Notes under the pieces: generated by a model
What the model was told of the DNA's origin: nothing
Database searches by the model: none
Seen by the model: only the letters and a program-made list of their open reading frames with translations
Position numbers and translations under genes: made by a program
NCBI GenBank assembly: GCA_019750095.1
Contig: JAIEOW010000042.1
Span: 1 to 51,187, forward strand
Source: Phycisphaerales bacterium
GTDB lineage: Bacteria > Planctomycetota > Phycisphaerae > Phycisphaerales > UBA1924
Direction of reading: 5' to 3'
DNA length: 51,187 nucleotides
In this document: positions 1-9,138 of the stretch, piece by piece
How positions within the stretch are numbered: the stretch's first letter is position 1
Layout of the letters: each line of letters starts with the position of its first letter

Positions 1-269
1 GACGCGCTCTCGATACTGAAGGCAGCGTACTGACTCCGGAGAGCCGTCCGGCGACGTGCCTCTGGAGGCCGCGCCATACGCCCGGTGATCCTCATCCGCT
101 CCCAGGATGTCGAGGCTCTGAGAGACGAGAATCCTGAGTCATCAAGATCCCCGCCCTATGTGGGTCGGAACTGCCCAGTGCACGTGTTCGCACGCGTGCG
201 GCGGGGATGCGCTGAAGAGATCCCAAGCCAGAGCGGCGAAGCGCAAAGCGAGCGTCGAAGGTTCTCGCC
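1..269. other. Left edge, no supported gene
   Basis: No reading frame here has a convincing start, ribosome binding site or recognisable protein. The long plus-strand frame that starts near 85 runs antisense through the secreted repeat protein at 331-3417 and has a biased, repetitive composition typical of a shadow frame. The stretch may be intergenic or hold the edge of a gene outside the window. Confidence 0.4.
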
Positions 270-302
270 AAAAATGAAAGGACCCGGATCAAATGATCCG
301 GG
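270..302 (-). terminator. Rho-independent terminator of the secreted repeat gene
   Basis: On the minus strand a 9-bp perfect stem (CCCGGATCA paired with TGATCCGGG at 283-302, 2-nt loop) is followed by the T-rich run TCCTTTCATTTTT. It sits about 30 bases past the stop codon at 331, where a terminator for that gene is expected. Confidence 0.7.
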
Positions 303-330
303 CCCGTGGGTAGAGTGGAGCGGCGCGGGC

Positions 331-3300
331 TTAGCAGCCGGCGAACCAGAGGTTCAGGAAGTCGAAGATGTCCTGGACATCCAGAAGCGTGTTGTTATTG
401 ATATCGGCCGCGGGGTTGGCGTTGAACCAGGCGTTCAGGAAGTCGAAGAGGTCCTGAACGTTGGCGGTGCCGTTGCCGTTGAAGTCGGCGACGCAAGACG
501 GCGGATTGACACCGATGACGCCCGTGACGAGCAGGTCGCTCACAGCCCACCAGCCGGAGTCGACGTCGCGGAAGCGGAACTGGGCGAGCTGACCGTTGCT
601 GGATGTCGCGATGTTGCTGATGGTGACAACCTCGTCAAAGTTGGTGGTCTTGTTGGAGGGGTTCCAGTTCAGGATGTTGACCCAGGCGCCGCCGTCGAAT
701 CGCACATCGACGCGAGAGACGTGGCCCGGCTCGCTGAACCAGCTGGAACGGAAGGAGATCGAGAGCGTGTTGAGATTGATGTTGGCAACGGGGTAGTTGG
801 GGGTGATCAGATCGGTCGTGCCGTCGCAGTTGGCGCGGTTGAAGTCCGAGATGAAGCCGGTCTCGGCGAGGAAAGACTGGCGGCCGCCGCCAAGTTCGCC
901 CCAAGCGGGGATGTACCAGGAGCCCCAACCGTTGAACTCACCAGGAGCGGTGGCGCAGCCGGTGTTCAGCGTGTCATCAACGCTGAAGCCGTTGCCCTGG
1001 GTGGAAACCTCGGAGAAGTAGAAGCAGGTCCCGACCGGCGGAGCTTCGGTCGGCGGAGTGGTGCCACCCTGAGCGCCCTCGAAAGTCTCTGTGAACACGG
1101 AGGCGCCGTTGACGTTCAGGTTCAGATTGTCGATCGCCCACCACCAGTCGTTGCGGGCCTTGGTCAGCGAGAACTCAAAGCGGACAGAGGTCGCTCCGGG
1201 GACCGGCGTGATCGAGATGTTGACGTTCTCGTTCGGCGCATCGGGCTTGAAGTTCGGGTTCACGATCGGGGGCACGGCGTTGGCGTCGGGCTCGGGGCCG
1301 GAGTTCCAGTTGAGAACCTCGACGACTTGCGTAGAGCCGCCGCCGAGGGTGTAGATGGCCTTGATGATCGCGGTCTGGTTGTTTGTGAGCAGCAGCGGGC
1401 AGAGCACCGGGGGAACCGCATTCGGGTCGGGCACGCAAAGCGGATCCTGCTGCGTATCGTTGGCGGTGGTGTCGTCAAAGGCCTCGGGGCGCCAGGACGA
1501 GTCCAGGTTGAGGGTCATGCTGGTGACGACCGCGGGGAGCGCGATCGACGGACTGGTCAAGAACGCGTTGTACTGCGCCAGGCCGTTCGGGCGGTCATCC
1601 CACTCGTCCGGATCGGCAACGGCAACGCGGCCCACGCCACGCGTGAAGGTCTCGCGAAGCTGGGTATCGACCGAGGGGCTGCCCCACCACTCGCGGTTGG
1701 GGAAGGCCCAGCCCTGCCACTCCTCGCGACCGCAGGGGATCACGCTGCAGCCTGGGTTGCCGAGTGCATCAGAGGGAACGAACGACTCGGTCCAGCCCAG
1801 GGGCGGCGTCGGGGCCCATGGGGCCGTGCAGCCGGTGTAGTCGACCGTGGGGCCAAGGGCCATGAGTGACCGGAACGGGTTGAAAGAGCCGAGGGTCACG
1901 CTGGTTGAACCCTCGAACAGGCGGATGTCGTCGATCGCCCACCACCAGTTGTTGCCGCCGTTGTAGTTGAACTTGATGACGACGCTGGTGGCGCCGGCGG
2001 GAACGTTGACAGGCAGACCGACGACCTCGTTGATCGCGTCTGGCTTGAAGTCAACGCCGGGGAGCGAGTCCCAGCGGTCGATCACAACCGTCTGGCCGCC
2101 CGGCTGGAAGGTCGCCGAAATGGTGGCAACCTGCCCAGCCTCGAAGCGCCAGCTGGACTTGAACGTGAGCGCGAGCAGATCGCCCGAGCGCGTCGAGATG
2201 TTGATCGACGGGGTCGACAGGGTCGTGTCGAGGTTGCCCGGCTCGTGGGCCAGGTCATCAAACTCGTCACCGTCGGCAACAGCGACAACGTTGTCAGCAC
2301 CGAGGAAGCCCGAGCCGTTGCCGCCCGAGACGCAGTTCCAGTACGCTCGGGTCGTAAAGGACCAGCCACGCCAGTCGACCACGCCGAGGCCAGCAGGGCC
2401 GGGCAGCGGGCCATCGACAGCGACGCTCACGCCATTGGGCCCGGTGCGGGTGTATGCGTTGGGGGAGCATGCGGCCGTTGCACACGGAGCGGCGGCCTCG
2501 TCGGCCGGAGGCCGAAGCGTGGCACCGTCAAAGTTCTCGCTGAAGAGCGTCTGCGAGGTGCCGCCGGAAGGAGTGCCCGTCAAGACGATGTTGTCGATCG
2601 CCCACCACCAGTCGTTCGCCGCGTTGGTCAGCGAAAACTCGAAGCGGACGCTCTGAGCCCCAGCTGGAGCACCCAGGAGGAGCCCACCAAGGTTGAGCTG
2701 CTCGTTCTGCGCATCGGCCTTGTAGAAAGGGTTCACGCCCGGGTCAGTGGACTCATAGCGCAGCACCTGCACGCTCTGGGTCACGCCGCCGCCCATGTCA
2801 TAGATCGCTCGGATGGTGCCGGTCTGGTTGTTGGTCTGCGGGGCGATGCCGTCGTCTCGCGCTTCGGGGCGCCAACTCGAGGCAAGCGCCAGGTTCAGCG
2901 TCGAGAAATCCACGCCCGACAGCGAGATGCTGGGAGTGGTGATGAACGCGTTGTAGTACCCGCAGCTGGTGTCCGGGTCACCCTGGTCGTCCCACTCGTC
3001 GCAGTCCGCCACGGCCACATTGCCGGAGGCGAGCGTGAACTGCGAACGGGTCTGGTCGCCCGCGACGCTGATCCACCAGTCCTTGGACGCGATGGCCCAA
3101 CCTTCCCACTCCAGCACGCCGCGAGCGCCGTTGACCGGATCGGGCGTGCAGGTCGCACACGTCACACGATTGGGCATCGTTGCACAGCCCGGTGATCGGC
3201 AGAAGAACGTCGGCACGCCGCAGTCGTCCACGATCCAGCCCGTGGGGAATGTGTCCGTCCACGTACCGACAGCAGAGGGGCAGGCAGGATCCGATGCGGG

Positions 3301-3417
3301 CTGATTCAGCACCGCCGAGTTGAAGTTCTCGAAATAGAAGGTGACCTGGGCCTGGCCCACGCTCGCAGCGGCTCCAGCCGCCGCGAGCATGGTCGCGAAA
3401 AACGTATTTCGTCGCAC
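331..3417 (-). CDS. Secreted four-repeat protein with GC-type dockerin-like C-terminus
   Basis: A predicted exported protein of about 1,028 residues. I chose the GTG at 3417 because GGAGG lies seven bases upstream and a typical signal peptide follows directly (RRNTFFATMLAAAG, cleavage near GQA-Q). The body has four related modules of roughly 200-260 residues. Each ends in a Trp-rich motif: NDWWWAIDN near residue 272, NNWWWAIDD near 492, NDWWWAIDN near 759 and the shorter SGWWAVSD near 956. The last 60 residues hold two dockerin-like repeats (ADFNGNGTANVQDLFDF and the related DINNNTLLDVQDIFDF) and end in Gly-Cys. That tail is known from Phycisphaerae surface or secreted proteins and is thought to be a sorting or attachment module. 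The modules resemble beta-sandwich surface domains; no catalytic motif is visible. A strong terminator follows. The function is unknown, probably extracellular. Confidence 0.85.
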   Translation of the reverse strand: MRRNTFFATMLAAAGAAASVGQAQVTFYFENFNSAVLNQPASDPACPSAVGTWTDTFPTGWIVDDCGVPTFFCRSPGCATMPNRVTCATCTPDPVNGARGVLEWEGWAIASKDWWISVAGDQTRSQFTLASGNVAVADCDEWDDQGDPDTSCGYYNAFITTPSISLSGVDFSTLNLALASSWRPEARDDGIAPQTNNQTGTIRAIYDMGGGVTQSVQVLRYESTDPGVNPFYKADAQNEQLNLGGLLLGAPAGAQSVRFEFSLTNAANDWWWAIDNIVLTGTPSGGTSQTLFSENFDGATLRPPADEAAAPCATAACSPNAYTRTGPNGVSVAVDGPLPGPAGLGVVDWRGWSFTTRAYWNCVSGGNGSGFLGADNVVAVADGDEFDDLAHEPGNLDTTLSTPSINISTRSGDLLALTFKSSWRFEAGQVATISATFQPGGQTVVIDRWDSLPGVDFKPDAINEVVGLPVNVPAGATSVVIKFNYNGGNNWWWAIDDIRLFEGSTSVTLGSFNPFRSLMALGPTVDYTGCTAPWAPTPPLGWTESFVPSDALGNPGCSVIPCGREEWQGWAFPNREWWGSPSVDTQLRETFTRGVGRVAVADPDEWDDRPNGLAQYNAFLTSPSIALPAVVTSMTLNLDSSWRPEAFDDTTANDTQQDPLCVPDPNAVPPVLCPLLLTNNQTAIIKAIYTLGGGSTQVVEVLNWNSGPEPDANAVPPIVNPNFKPDAPNENVNISITPVPGATSVRFEFSLTKARNDWWWAIDNLNLNVNGASVFTETFEGAQGGTTPPTEAPPVGTCFYFSEVSTQGNGFSVDDTLNTGCATAPGEFNGWGSWYIPAWGELGGGRQSFLAETGFISDFNRANCDGTTDLITPNYPVANINLNTLSISFRSSWFSEPGHVSRVDVRFDGGAWVNILNWNPSNKTTNFDEVVTISNIATSSNGQLAQFRFRDVDSGWWAVSDLLVTGVIGVNPPSCVADFNGNGTANVQDLFDFLNAWFNANPAADINNNTLLDVQDIFDFLNLWFAGC

Positions 3418-3814
3418 GTGAATACCTCCGGTGTTCAAGGACACGCCCACACACCCCGCAGTGACGAATGGAAGGTACTCGTTCTTCTCAGACCATCCAG
3501 TACAAAGCGGTAAAGCTTCGGCCAACTCAGCGCAAGGAATTGGCTTAGATCAGATTGACAGTTCTTGCATGTTCTTTGCGCAACACAAATATGACGTGTA
3601 TCGAGAGCGAGTCACTTGAGAACTGGCCAATGGATCACACACCCGAGACGTGCTCGCTCACCAAACACGATGGCCCCTCGTATTGGTGGGTGCTCTTTGT
3701 AGAACTTGAACGCACTCTTCACAGTTGGACGGCTCTACTGCATGTTGCCATGCTCTAGTCTTGCTCTCAAACCACCACCCCTGCAACAAGTCCGTTTTCC
3801 CGAGGTTTTCGGTC
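3418..3814. other. Divergent intergenic region
   Basis: About 400 bases separate the minus-strand secreted protein from the plus-strand pseudopilin, so promoters for both should lie here. I see a TTGACA at 3555-3560 on the plus strand but no good -10 at 16-18 bases from it, and no clear operator. The composition is more AT-rich than the flanking genes. No convincing small gene is present. Confidence 0.5.
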
Positions 3815-4798
3815 ATGAGCAACTTCATTCCGTGTGTCCTTCGGCAGACTCGCCGATCTCACGCCGGGTTCACCCTGATCGAGCTTCTTGTCGTCATCGC
3901 GATCATCGCACTGTTGATCGGCATTCTGCTTCCCGCACTCGGGCAGGCGCGTAGAACTGCTCGGGCCGCCGTGTGCTCGAGCAATCAGCGGCAGATCTTC
4001 ACGTCGATCATGACCTACACGAATGACTTCAAGGAGTTTCATCACGCCAAAAGGCAGAACTTCGGTCTTCGGTTTCGCAAGATCAACGGCAACGCCCCCC
4101 TTGAGCCCAACAATGTCCGTTGGGTGCGGGCCTATGACTGGCCACCATCCTTCGATGGGCCGGAGACCGACTATGCATATTGGGGTGTTCTCTACGACAC
4201 GTATCTGGACCCGGGCCTGGTGACCTTTGATGAGTGGTACACCGTCGGACGAGCACCGGTTCCGCCCGTTGCGGCCTGGCAAGTCTGGCGATGCCCAGAC
4301 GCAAAGCTCATGGACCCGTATCCGAGCGCCAGTCTTGGCCCGAACTCGACCCCGGGCTTTGGCTACAACACGCAGTTCAATCCGGATCACCAGTTTCAGA
4401 CGTACGCGTTCAATGGCGTGACACGCGATCTGACCGGACGCAACGCGAGCGCGTGGTTTCGTCGCACGGCAATCGCCGGAACCCAGAACGTCGCCGTCAC
4501 CGCCGCTCGTCTCTCACAGATCGCCCTTCCTGATCGCCTCATCATGTTTCAGGATGGCTTTGAGCACATGCTCGATGCCAACGGTGACACGCTCAACGAC
4601 CTCTCCCAGTACAATCAGTTCGATTCGACAGGCTTTGGCGAGATCACCGCTTTCGACAAGTGGAAGCGCGAGTACTTCAGGCACAACTCTGGATGCATCA
4701 CCGTCTGGGGTGACGGCCACGTCAAGCAGATCTCAAAGGCCGAGGACGATGACTCACTCAAGTGGTACTCGGGTTCTTTCCGAAACGATGGGCAGTAG
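3815..4798 (+). CDS. Pseudopilin-like protein, prepilin N-terminus with H-x9-DG tail
   Basis: A 327-residue type II secretion/type IV pilin-like protein. The ATG at 3815 places a basic leader ([18 protein letters not shown]) just before the prepilin peptidase site and hydrophobic helix [20 protein letters not shown]. Upstream in-frame starts would add about 30 residues with no leader character. Near the C-terminus the motif [12 protein letters not shown] fits the H-x9-DG signature of the large planctomycete family of prepilin-like proteins. The middle is Trp/Tyr-rich and probably a globular extracytoplasmic domain. Such proteins are anchored in the inner membrane through the N-terminal helix; individual roles are mostly unknown. 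The next gene starts 30 bases downstream on the same strand, so cotranscription is possible, but a functional link to phosphonate metabolism is not evident. Confidence 0.85.
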   Translation: MSNFIPCVLRQTRRSHAGFTLIELLVVIAIIALLIGILLPALGQARRTARAAVCSSNQRQIFTSIMTYTNDFKEFHHAKRQNFGLRFRKINGNAPLEPNNVRWVRAYDWPPSFDGPETDYAYWGVLYDTYLDPGLVTFDEWYTVGRAPVPPVAAWQVWRCPDAKLMDPYPSASLGPNSTPGFGYNTQFNPDHQFQTYAFNGVTRDLTGRNASAWFRRTAIAGTQNVAVTAARLSQIALPDRLIMFQDGFEHMLDANGDTLNDLSQYNQFDSTGFGEITAFDKWKREYFRHNSGCITVWGDGHVKQISKAEDDDSLKWYSGSFRNDGQ

Positions 4799-4828
4799 GC
4801 GACCGATGACCTTCCGGAGCTTTTCAAA

Positions 4829-6229
4829 GTGAGCGATGCGCCCCTCCCGCTTCTGATTGATCGAAGCGAAGGTGACATCAACGTTTCCGACGCCAGGCAA
4901 AGGTGGCGAGAAGCCCAGTCCCGTCCAGTGCGCGAGCTGCTGGCCCGAGATGAAGCCGCCTTCGTTCATCAAGCCATGTCCACGCCTTGCCTTTCCGCGC
5001 TCTCGTCGGCGAAAGGCTCGTGCATCGTTGATCTCGATGGCAAGTCGCTGCTCGACTTTCACGGCAACAGCGTGCACCAGATCGGACACGGTCACCCTCG
5101 GGTCGTCGAGGCCATAGTGTCGCAGCTCTACAACCTGCCCTTCTGCCCACGGCGATTCACCAACCTCGCCGCAGTGGAACTCGCTGAGAAACTCGCAGAG
5201 ATCTCTCCCGGACGAGCGCTCACGAAGGTCCTGCTCGCTCCGGGAGGTGCCGAGGCGATGAGCATGGCGATGAAGCTCGCCCGCCTGACCACAGGAAAGA
5301 CCAAGTTCGTTTCCTTTACAGGCAGCTTCCACGGAGCCACGCTGGACACGATCTCCATCGGGGGCGAGGCTCACTTTCGCGACGGCGTGGGACCGTTGCT
5401 GCCAGGGTGCCTGCACGTCCCAGCACCGACCCCAAGTCGATGCCAGAACAACTGCGGGCCTGGTCAAGGGTGTGTCGGAAAGTGCCTCTCGGCTCTCCAG
5501 CGGATCCTCGAGAGCGACAACGACATCGCCGCCGTGATCGGCGAACCGATCCGCTGCACCACGGTGGATCTCCCGCCGCACGGCTATTGGCAAGCCGTTC
5601 GAAGCCTGTGCGATCAGCGCGGCGTGCTTCTGATTGTTGATGAAATTCCGCTCTGTTTGGGCCGGACAGGGCGATGGTTCAGCATCGATCATGAAGAAGT
5701 CGTCCCCGACATTCTCGTGATCGGCAAGGGACTGGGTGGCGGTATCTTGCCCATGGCCGCGATGCTGGTCCGCCCGGAACTTGATCGCGCGCATCGCACG
5801 TCGCTCGGGCATTTCACACACGAAAAGAGCCCGCTCGGCGCGGCGGCCGCGCTTGAGACGATTCGGATCATCGAGGACGAAGGCCTGCTCCGACGCTCGT
5901 CCACGCTCGGCGGCCGGCTGATGGACCAGCTCCGGCTGGCGCTGAGCGATGTCCCGTTCGTCCATGAGATCCGTGGACGCGGGCTCCTGGTGGGGGTACA
6001 ACTGCGATCCGCACTCGGGCAGTCCGCTGAAGCCGCGGCCGAGCGCGTCATGTATCACTGTCTCGAGAATGGTCTCTCGTTCAAGGTCTCGGGAGGAAAC
6101 GTGCTTACGCTTTGCCCGCCGCTGGTGATCGCCGATCACGAACTCGATCATGCCGTTGAGATTCTTGCAGAGGCGTTCCGCACGCTCGTCAGCGAATCCT
6201 CGATCGGTAGCGCCGCGGTGGCACCATGA
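4829..6229 (+). CDS. pbfA: (R)-1-hydroxy-2-aminoethylphosphonate ammonia-lyase, PLP class III aminotransferase fold
   Basis: A 466-residue PLP enzyme of the class III aminotransferase fold. The segment EGDINVSDARQRW, the block LDFHGNSVHQIGHGHPRVVE and FCPRRFTN resemble the PbfA ammonia-lyase group rather than ordinary omega-transaminases, as I recall that family. PbfA converts (R)-1-hydroxy-2-aminoethylphosphonate to phosphonoacetaldehyde and ammonia, which lets cells use this compound beside 2-aminoethylphosphonate. The PLP lysine is Lys300 in VIGKGLGGG; VDEIP upstream supplies the cofactor-ring Asp. The start is GTG, with CGGAG about ten bases upstream. The stop overlaps the start of the HAD gene (ATGA), so the two are surely cotranscribed. 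The usual partners PhnW and PhnX are not recognisable in the window. An ordinary aminotransferase of this fold remains the alternative. Confidence 0.72.
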   Translation: MSDAPLPLLIDRSEGDINVSDARQRWREAQSRPVRELLARDEAAFVHQAMSTPCLSALSSAKGSCIVDLDGKSLLDFHGNSVHQIGHGHPRVVEAIVSQLYNLPFCPRRFTNLAAVELAEKLAEISPGRALTKVLLAPGGAEAMSMAMKLARLTTGKTKFVSFTGSFHGATLDTISIGGEAHFRDGVGPLLPGCLHVPAPTPSRCQNNCGPGQGCVGKCLSALQRILESDNDIAAVIGEPIRCTTVDLPPHGYWQAVRSLCDQRGVLLIVDEIPLCLGRTGRWFSIDHEEVVPDILVIGKGLGGGILPMAAMLVRPELDRAHRTSLGHFTHEKSPLGAAAALETIRIIEDEGLLRRSSTLGGRLMDQLRLALSDVPFVHEIRGRGLLVGVQLRSALGQSAEAAAERVMYHCLENGLSFKVSGGNVLTLCPPLVIADHELDHAVEILAEAFRTLVSESSIGSAAVAP

Positions 6230-6975
6230 ATCTCGCGATCTTCGACATCGACGGCACCCTGCTCAAGAGCACAGGCGTGGACGATCAGTGCCTGACCTCG
6301 GCGTTTCGGAAGGTCTATGGGCTCGACCTCCCGGAACTTGACTGGGCCGACTTCTCTCACTCGACTGATCAGGGTCTCTCGGTTGAGGTGTGCGAGCGAT
6401 GGGCCGGGCGCTCCCCCCTCGAAGCGGAGATCGAGACAGTCAAGCGGGTGTTCGTTGACCTGCTTCGAGCCCAGATCGAGGCGCAGCCGGAGCGCTGCAC
6501 TTCCGTCCCTGGCGTCCACGCGATGCTCGATGTGCTTCGGAACCTGCCAAACTGGGCGATCGGCGTTGCCAGTGGGGCATGGGCGGAGTCCGCCGCAGTC
6601 AAGCTCGCCGCCGCGAGTGTGGCGCTCGGTGAGCTCCCGGCAACATTCTCGCACGCGCGGCGCGACGGTCGCCCTGCGCTCAGAGAGGAGATCATCGAGG
6701 CGACGATCCATCGCATAGCTGAAGGGCGTCTTGATGGTGACGCCTCAGTGATTCGCAAGGTTGTGTACGTCGGAGACGGCGTGTGGGACGATCGAGCCAC
6801 CCGAAATCTCGGCATCGGATTCGTTGGCATGCGCCACGATCGCCAGGAAGACCGCTTGCGAGCCGAGGGCGCGCGAGAGATTCTCCACGACTTTGCCGAT
6901 GTCAATCGAGTGATCGAAACGCTCGAGCGGGCCATGCCGCCCGTCGCCGCGTCGACATACCAGGCAAGTGTGTAA
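6226..6975 (+). CDS. HAD-superfamily hydrolase, translationally coupled to pbfA
   Basis: A 249-residue haloacid dehalogenase-type hydrolase. Motif I is FDIDGTLL at residues 5-12 (nucleophile Asp and acid/base Asp), motif II is VASGA near 110, and motif IV is VGDGVWDD near 185. A helical cap lies between motifs I and II, as in phosphoglycolate phosphatase and phosphonatase relatives. The ATG overlaps the pbfA stop by four bases. Because PbfA makes phosphonoacetaldehyde, a C-P bond hydrolase (PhnX) would be the logical next enzyme, and PhnX is also a HAD protein. However, PhnX typically has DWAGT at motif I and a Schiff-base lysine in the cap, and this protein has plain DIDGT. It may be a phosphatase with another substrate or an unusual phosphonatase; the sequence does not decide. 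Confidence 0.8.
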   Translation: MNLAIFDIDGTLLKSTGVDDQCLTSAFRKVYGLDLPELDWADFSHSTDQGLSVEVCERWAGRSPLEAEIETVKRVFVDLLRAQIEAQPERCTSVPGVHAMLDVLRNLPNWAIGVASGAWAESAAVKLAAASVALGELPATFSHARRDGRPALREEIIEATIHRIAEGRLDGDASVIRKVVYVGDGVWDDRATRNLGIGFVGMRHDRQEDRLRAEGAREILHDFADVNRVIETLERAMPPVAASTYQASV

Positions 6976-7012
6976 GCGAGCGCCGGCTGATGAACGACGG
7001 CGGAGGCGAGCA

Positions 7013-8434
7013 ATGGGCTGTCTGACGAGTGCCATGTGGCGCGTGCTTGCACGGTGCGCTGTGATACCCGCCGTGCTCATCCTCACGAGCGAGGCATCAG
7101 CCCACCCAAAGCCCGGCGCGCACGCGGATGTTCGCATTCGCATCGACCCAGATGCAGTGCGCGTCGAAGTGCTGATGAACATCCTGTTTGCCGATCAGAT
7201 CGTGAACGTCCAGCGCGCAGCACGCGACAGCGTAAGCAGCCAGGAGATCGAGCCTTTGCAGCTCGCTCTTGCCGAGTACTTCGGAGCCGCCCGAGCGGGT
7301 GCGGTGACCACACTCGTGGATCGCGGCAATCGTGTCCAGATCGACAGGATCGATGTCGCGCCAGTGATCGAGGATCTTCGCGTGGTCTACCCGGAGCCGG
7401 AGCGTCGCCCCGGCTTCATCCAGAATCCAGCTCTGCTGCTGCCGCAGATACACGTCGTCGCCAGGTATCCGTGCACAACGCCGCCCAAACAGGTCGGACT
7501 CATGTGGGGCAGCTACCCGCGTGATTTCATCGCCGTCGAACGGGACATCGCGCCCATCACCGATATCGAAGCGGTGCTGACCCACGGCACAGCTCTGGAA
7601 CTGGTGAAGTTCACCAAGGCCGAACCGGAAGTCGTGTGGCACGCACGCGCCAACGCTGATCAAAGCGGCTTTGCTCAGGTGCCAATACCCGCACGTTCCT
7701 TGAGAGCGTCCACGGGTTGGCCCGCCGGGACGGCCGCGTGCGCAGCAGTGTGGCTGACATTCATGATTGTGCTCGCGGCAAAGACGCGCGGGCGTCTACG
7801 CCTGAAACCCGCCGCGATCACCACGGTGTGTCTTGCGGCTATCGGATTGCTCCTTTGGCCGATCGAGTCTCTTCGCATCCATTCGGACGGCGGAGCGACG
7901 CGTCTGGCCGATGACGCCGCCCTTGCAGTGTTCCAGCCCCTGCACGCCAACATCTACCGGGCATTTGACTATGCCCGCGAGAGCGATGTGTACGACGCGC
8001 TGGCGCGAAGCGTTGATGGGGCACTGCTCGATACCGTGTATGGCAACGTGTATGCGAGTCTGATCCTCAGAGAAGAGGGCGGAGCACTCTGCCGCGTGAA
8101 GGCCGTCACACCGCTCCAGACGCGAGTCCTGCCTGCGCGCGCCGATGTACAGGGCGCGGAACAGAGTGCCTTCTCAGTCTGGTGCAGTTGGCGCGTCGAA
8201 GGGGTCGTGTACCACTGGGGACACTCGCACACCCGTTTGAACGAGTACGTTGCTGAATACGATGTCGCCGCGGTGCAGCAAGGGTGGCGGATCGTCGGCG
8301 TGCGCCCCTTGGAGCAGCGCCGGATCGAGACGGCGGCACAGGCCGCCAGCCCCGCCGCTGCCGCTGGCCAGAAAGCCCCCGCGGAGATCATGCCACCCGA
8401 GAGCAGTCCTGATCAGAAAGCGACGGGGCCATGA
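7013..8434 (+). CDS. Exported two-TM protein with HWGHSH motif, first gene of ABC metal cassette
   Basis: A 473-residue protein that I cannot assign to a named family. The ATG at 7013 is chosen because GGAGG stands seven bases upstream and a signal peptide follows (cleavage near ASA-HPKPG). The mature part has an extracytoplasmic domain to about residue 235, two membrane segments (about 238-256 and 266-286) and a second soluble domain to the end, with an Ala/Pro-rich tail. The motif HWGHSHTRLNEY near residue 400 packs three histidines and could bind metal. The stop overlaps the ATPase start (ATGA), and the ATPase, permease and ZnuA-like lipoprotein follow without a break. The context suggests an accessory factor in metal uptake or handling; that role is inferred. 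Confidence 0.8.
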   Translation: MGCLTSAMWRVLARCAVIPAVLILTSEASAHPKPGAHADVRIRIDPDAVRVEVLMNILFADQIVNVQRAARDSVSSQEIEPLQLALAEYFGAARAGAVTTLVDRGNRVQIDRIDVAPVIEDLRVVYPEPERRPGFIQNPALLLPQIHVVARYPCTTPPKQVGLMWGSYPRDFIAVERDIAPITDIEAVLTHGTALELVKFTKAEPEVVWHARANADQSGFAQVPIPARSLRASTGWPAGTAACAAVWLTFMIVLAAKTRGRLRLKPAAITTVCLAAIGLLLWPIESLRIHSDGGATRLADDAALAVFQPLHANIYRAFDYARESDVYDALARSVDGALLDTVYGNVYASLILREEGGALCRVKAVTPLQTRVLPARADVQGAEQSAFSVWCSWRVEGVVYHWGHSHTRLNEYVAEYDVAAVQQGWRIVGVRPLEQRRIETAAQAASPAAAAGQKAPAEIMPPESSPDQKATGP

Positions 8435-9138
8435 TCGAGCTGCGCAACGTAGAGTTCTCGCACGATGTGCACCCGGGGCGGATAGGTCGCGAACGGGCTT
8501 TCGTGCTCGACATTCAGCATCTGTGCGTCAAACCGGGTGAACGCGTGGCGTGTATCGGCCCGAGCGGTTCTGGCAAGACGACGCTGCTCCATTTGATCGC
8601 CGGAGTCTTCATACCACAGCGCGGTCTCGTCCGTGTGCTCGGTCAGGAACTGCAACGCCTTCCCGAGCCCGTCCGACGCGACATGAGACTCCGCAGGATC
8701 GGCATGGTGTTCCAGGAGTTCGAGTTGCTGGAGTACCTCGACGCACTCGACAACGTGCTGGTTGGAGCCCGCATCTCGGGAATCTCCGATCAAGGCACGC
8801 TTCGGCGGCGAGCCGAGCGACTCGCTGAGCGATCGGGGCTCACCGGGCTTCTTGATCGATCACCGGCACGATTGTCCCAGGGCGAACGCCAGCGGGTCGC
8901 GGTCTGCCGTGCACTTGTCACAGATCCGGCACTGATTCTGTGCGACGAGCCGACCGGAAATCTCGACCCCGCGACCACATCTCGCACGCTCGACCTGGTG
9001 CTCGATCACGCGCGAGAAACCGAGGCGACGGTCGTCGTCGTGACCCACAATCATGCCTGTCTGGAGAGGTTTGATCGGGTGATTGATATGGACGCACTCC
9101 ACATCGCAACCGCCGCACCGCAGGTTGGTGCTCGATGA
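8431..9138 (+). CDS. ABC transporter ATPase, LolD/MacB-type
   Basis: A 235-residue ABC ATPase. Walker A is GPSGSGKT at residues 43-50, the Q-loop is VFQEFELL, the signature is LSQGERQRVAV near 148, Walker B is ALILCDEPTGNLDP near 165, and the H-loop His is in VVVTHNH. The order and the EPTGNLDP wording are typical of the LolD/MacB/FtsE group that drives FtsX-type permeases, not of ZnuC-type importers. It overlaps the genes on both sides by four bases, so it is translationally coupled to the exported HWGHSH protein and to the permease. It probably powers the permease encoded next. Confidence 0.92.
   Translation: MIELRNVEFSHDVHPGRIGRERAFVLDIQHLCVKPGERVACIGPSGSGKTTLLHLIAGVFIPQRGLVRVLGQELQRLPEPVRRDMRLRRIGMVFQEFELLEYLDALDNVLVGARISGISDQGTLRRRAERLAERSGLTGLLDRSPARLSQGERQRVAVCRALVTDPALILCDEPTGNLDPATTSRTLDLVLDHARETEATVVVVTHNHACLERFDRVIDMDALHIATAAPQVGAR

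Noticed and set aside
85-1869. Long plus-strand frame of about 590 codons at the left edge
   Set aside because: It is antisense to the secreted repeat protein, which has a ribosome binding site, signal peptide, repeats and a matching terminator. The plus-strand translation is Val/Gly/Arg-rich without motifs.
3555-3583. TTGACA at 3555 as a promoter for the pseudopilin
   Set aside because: No acceptable -10 lies 15-19 bases downstream and the distance to the gene is over 230 bases.
6226-6975. Calling the HAD protein PhnX (phosphonoacetaldehyde hydrolase)
   Set aside because: Context fits, but motif I is DIDGT and the PhnX-specific motif and cap lysine could not be confirmed, so only HAD hydrolase is claimed.
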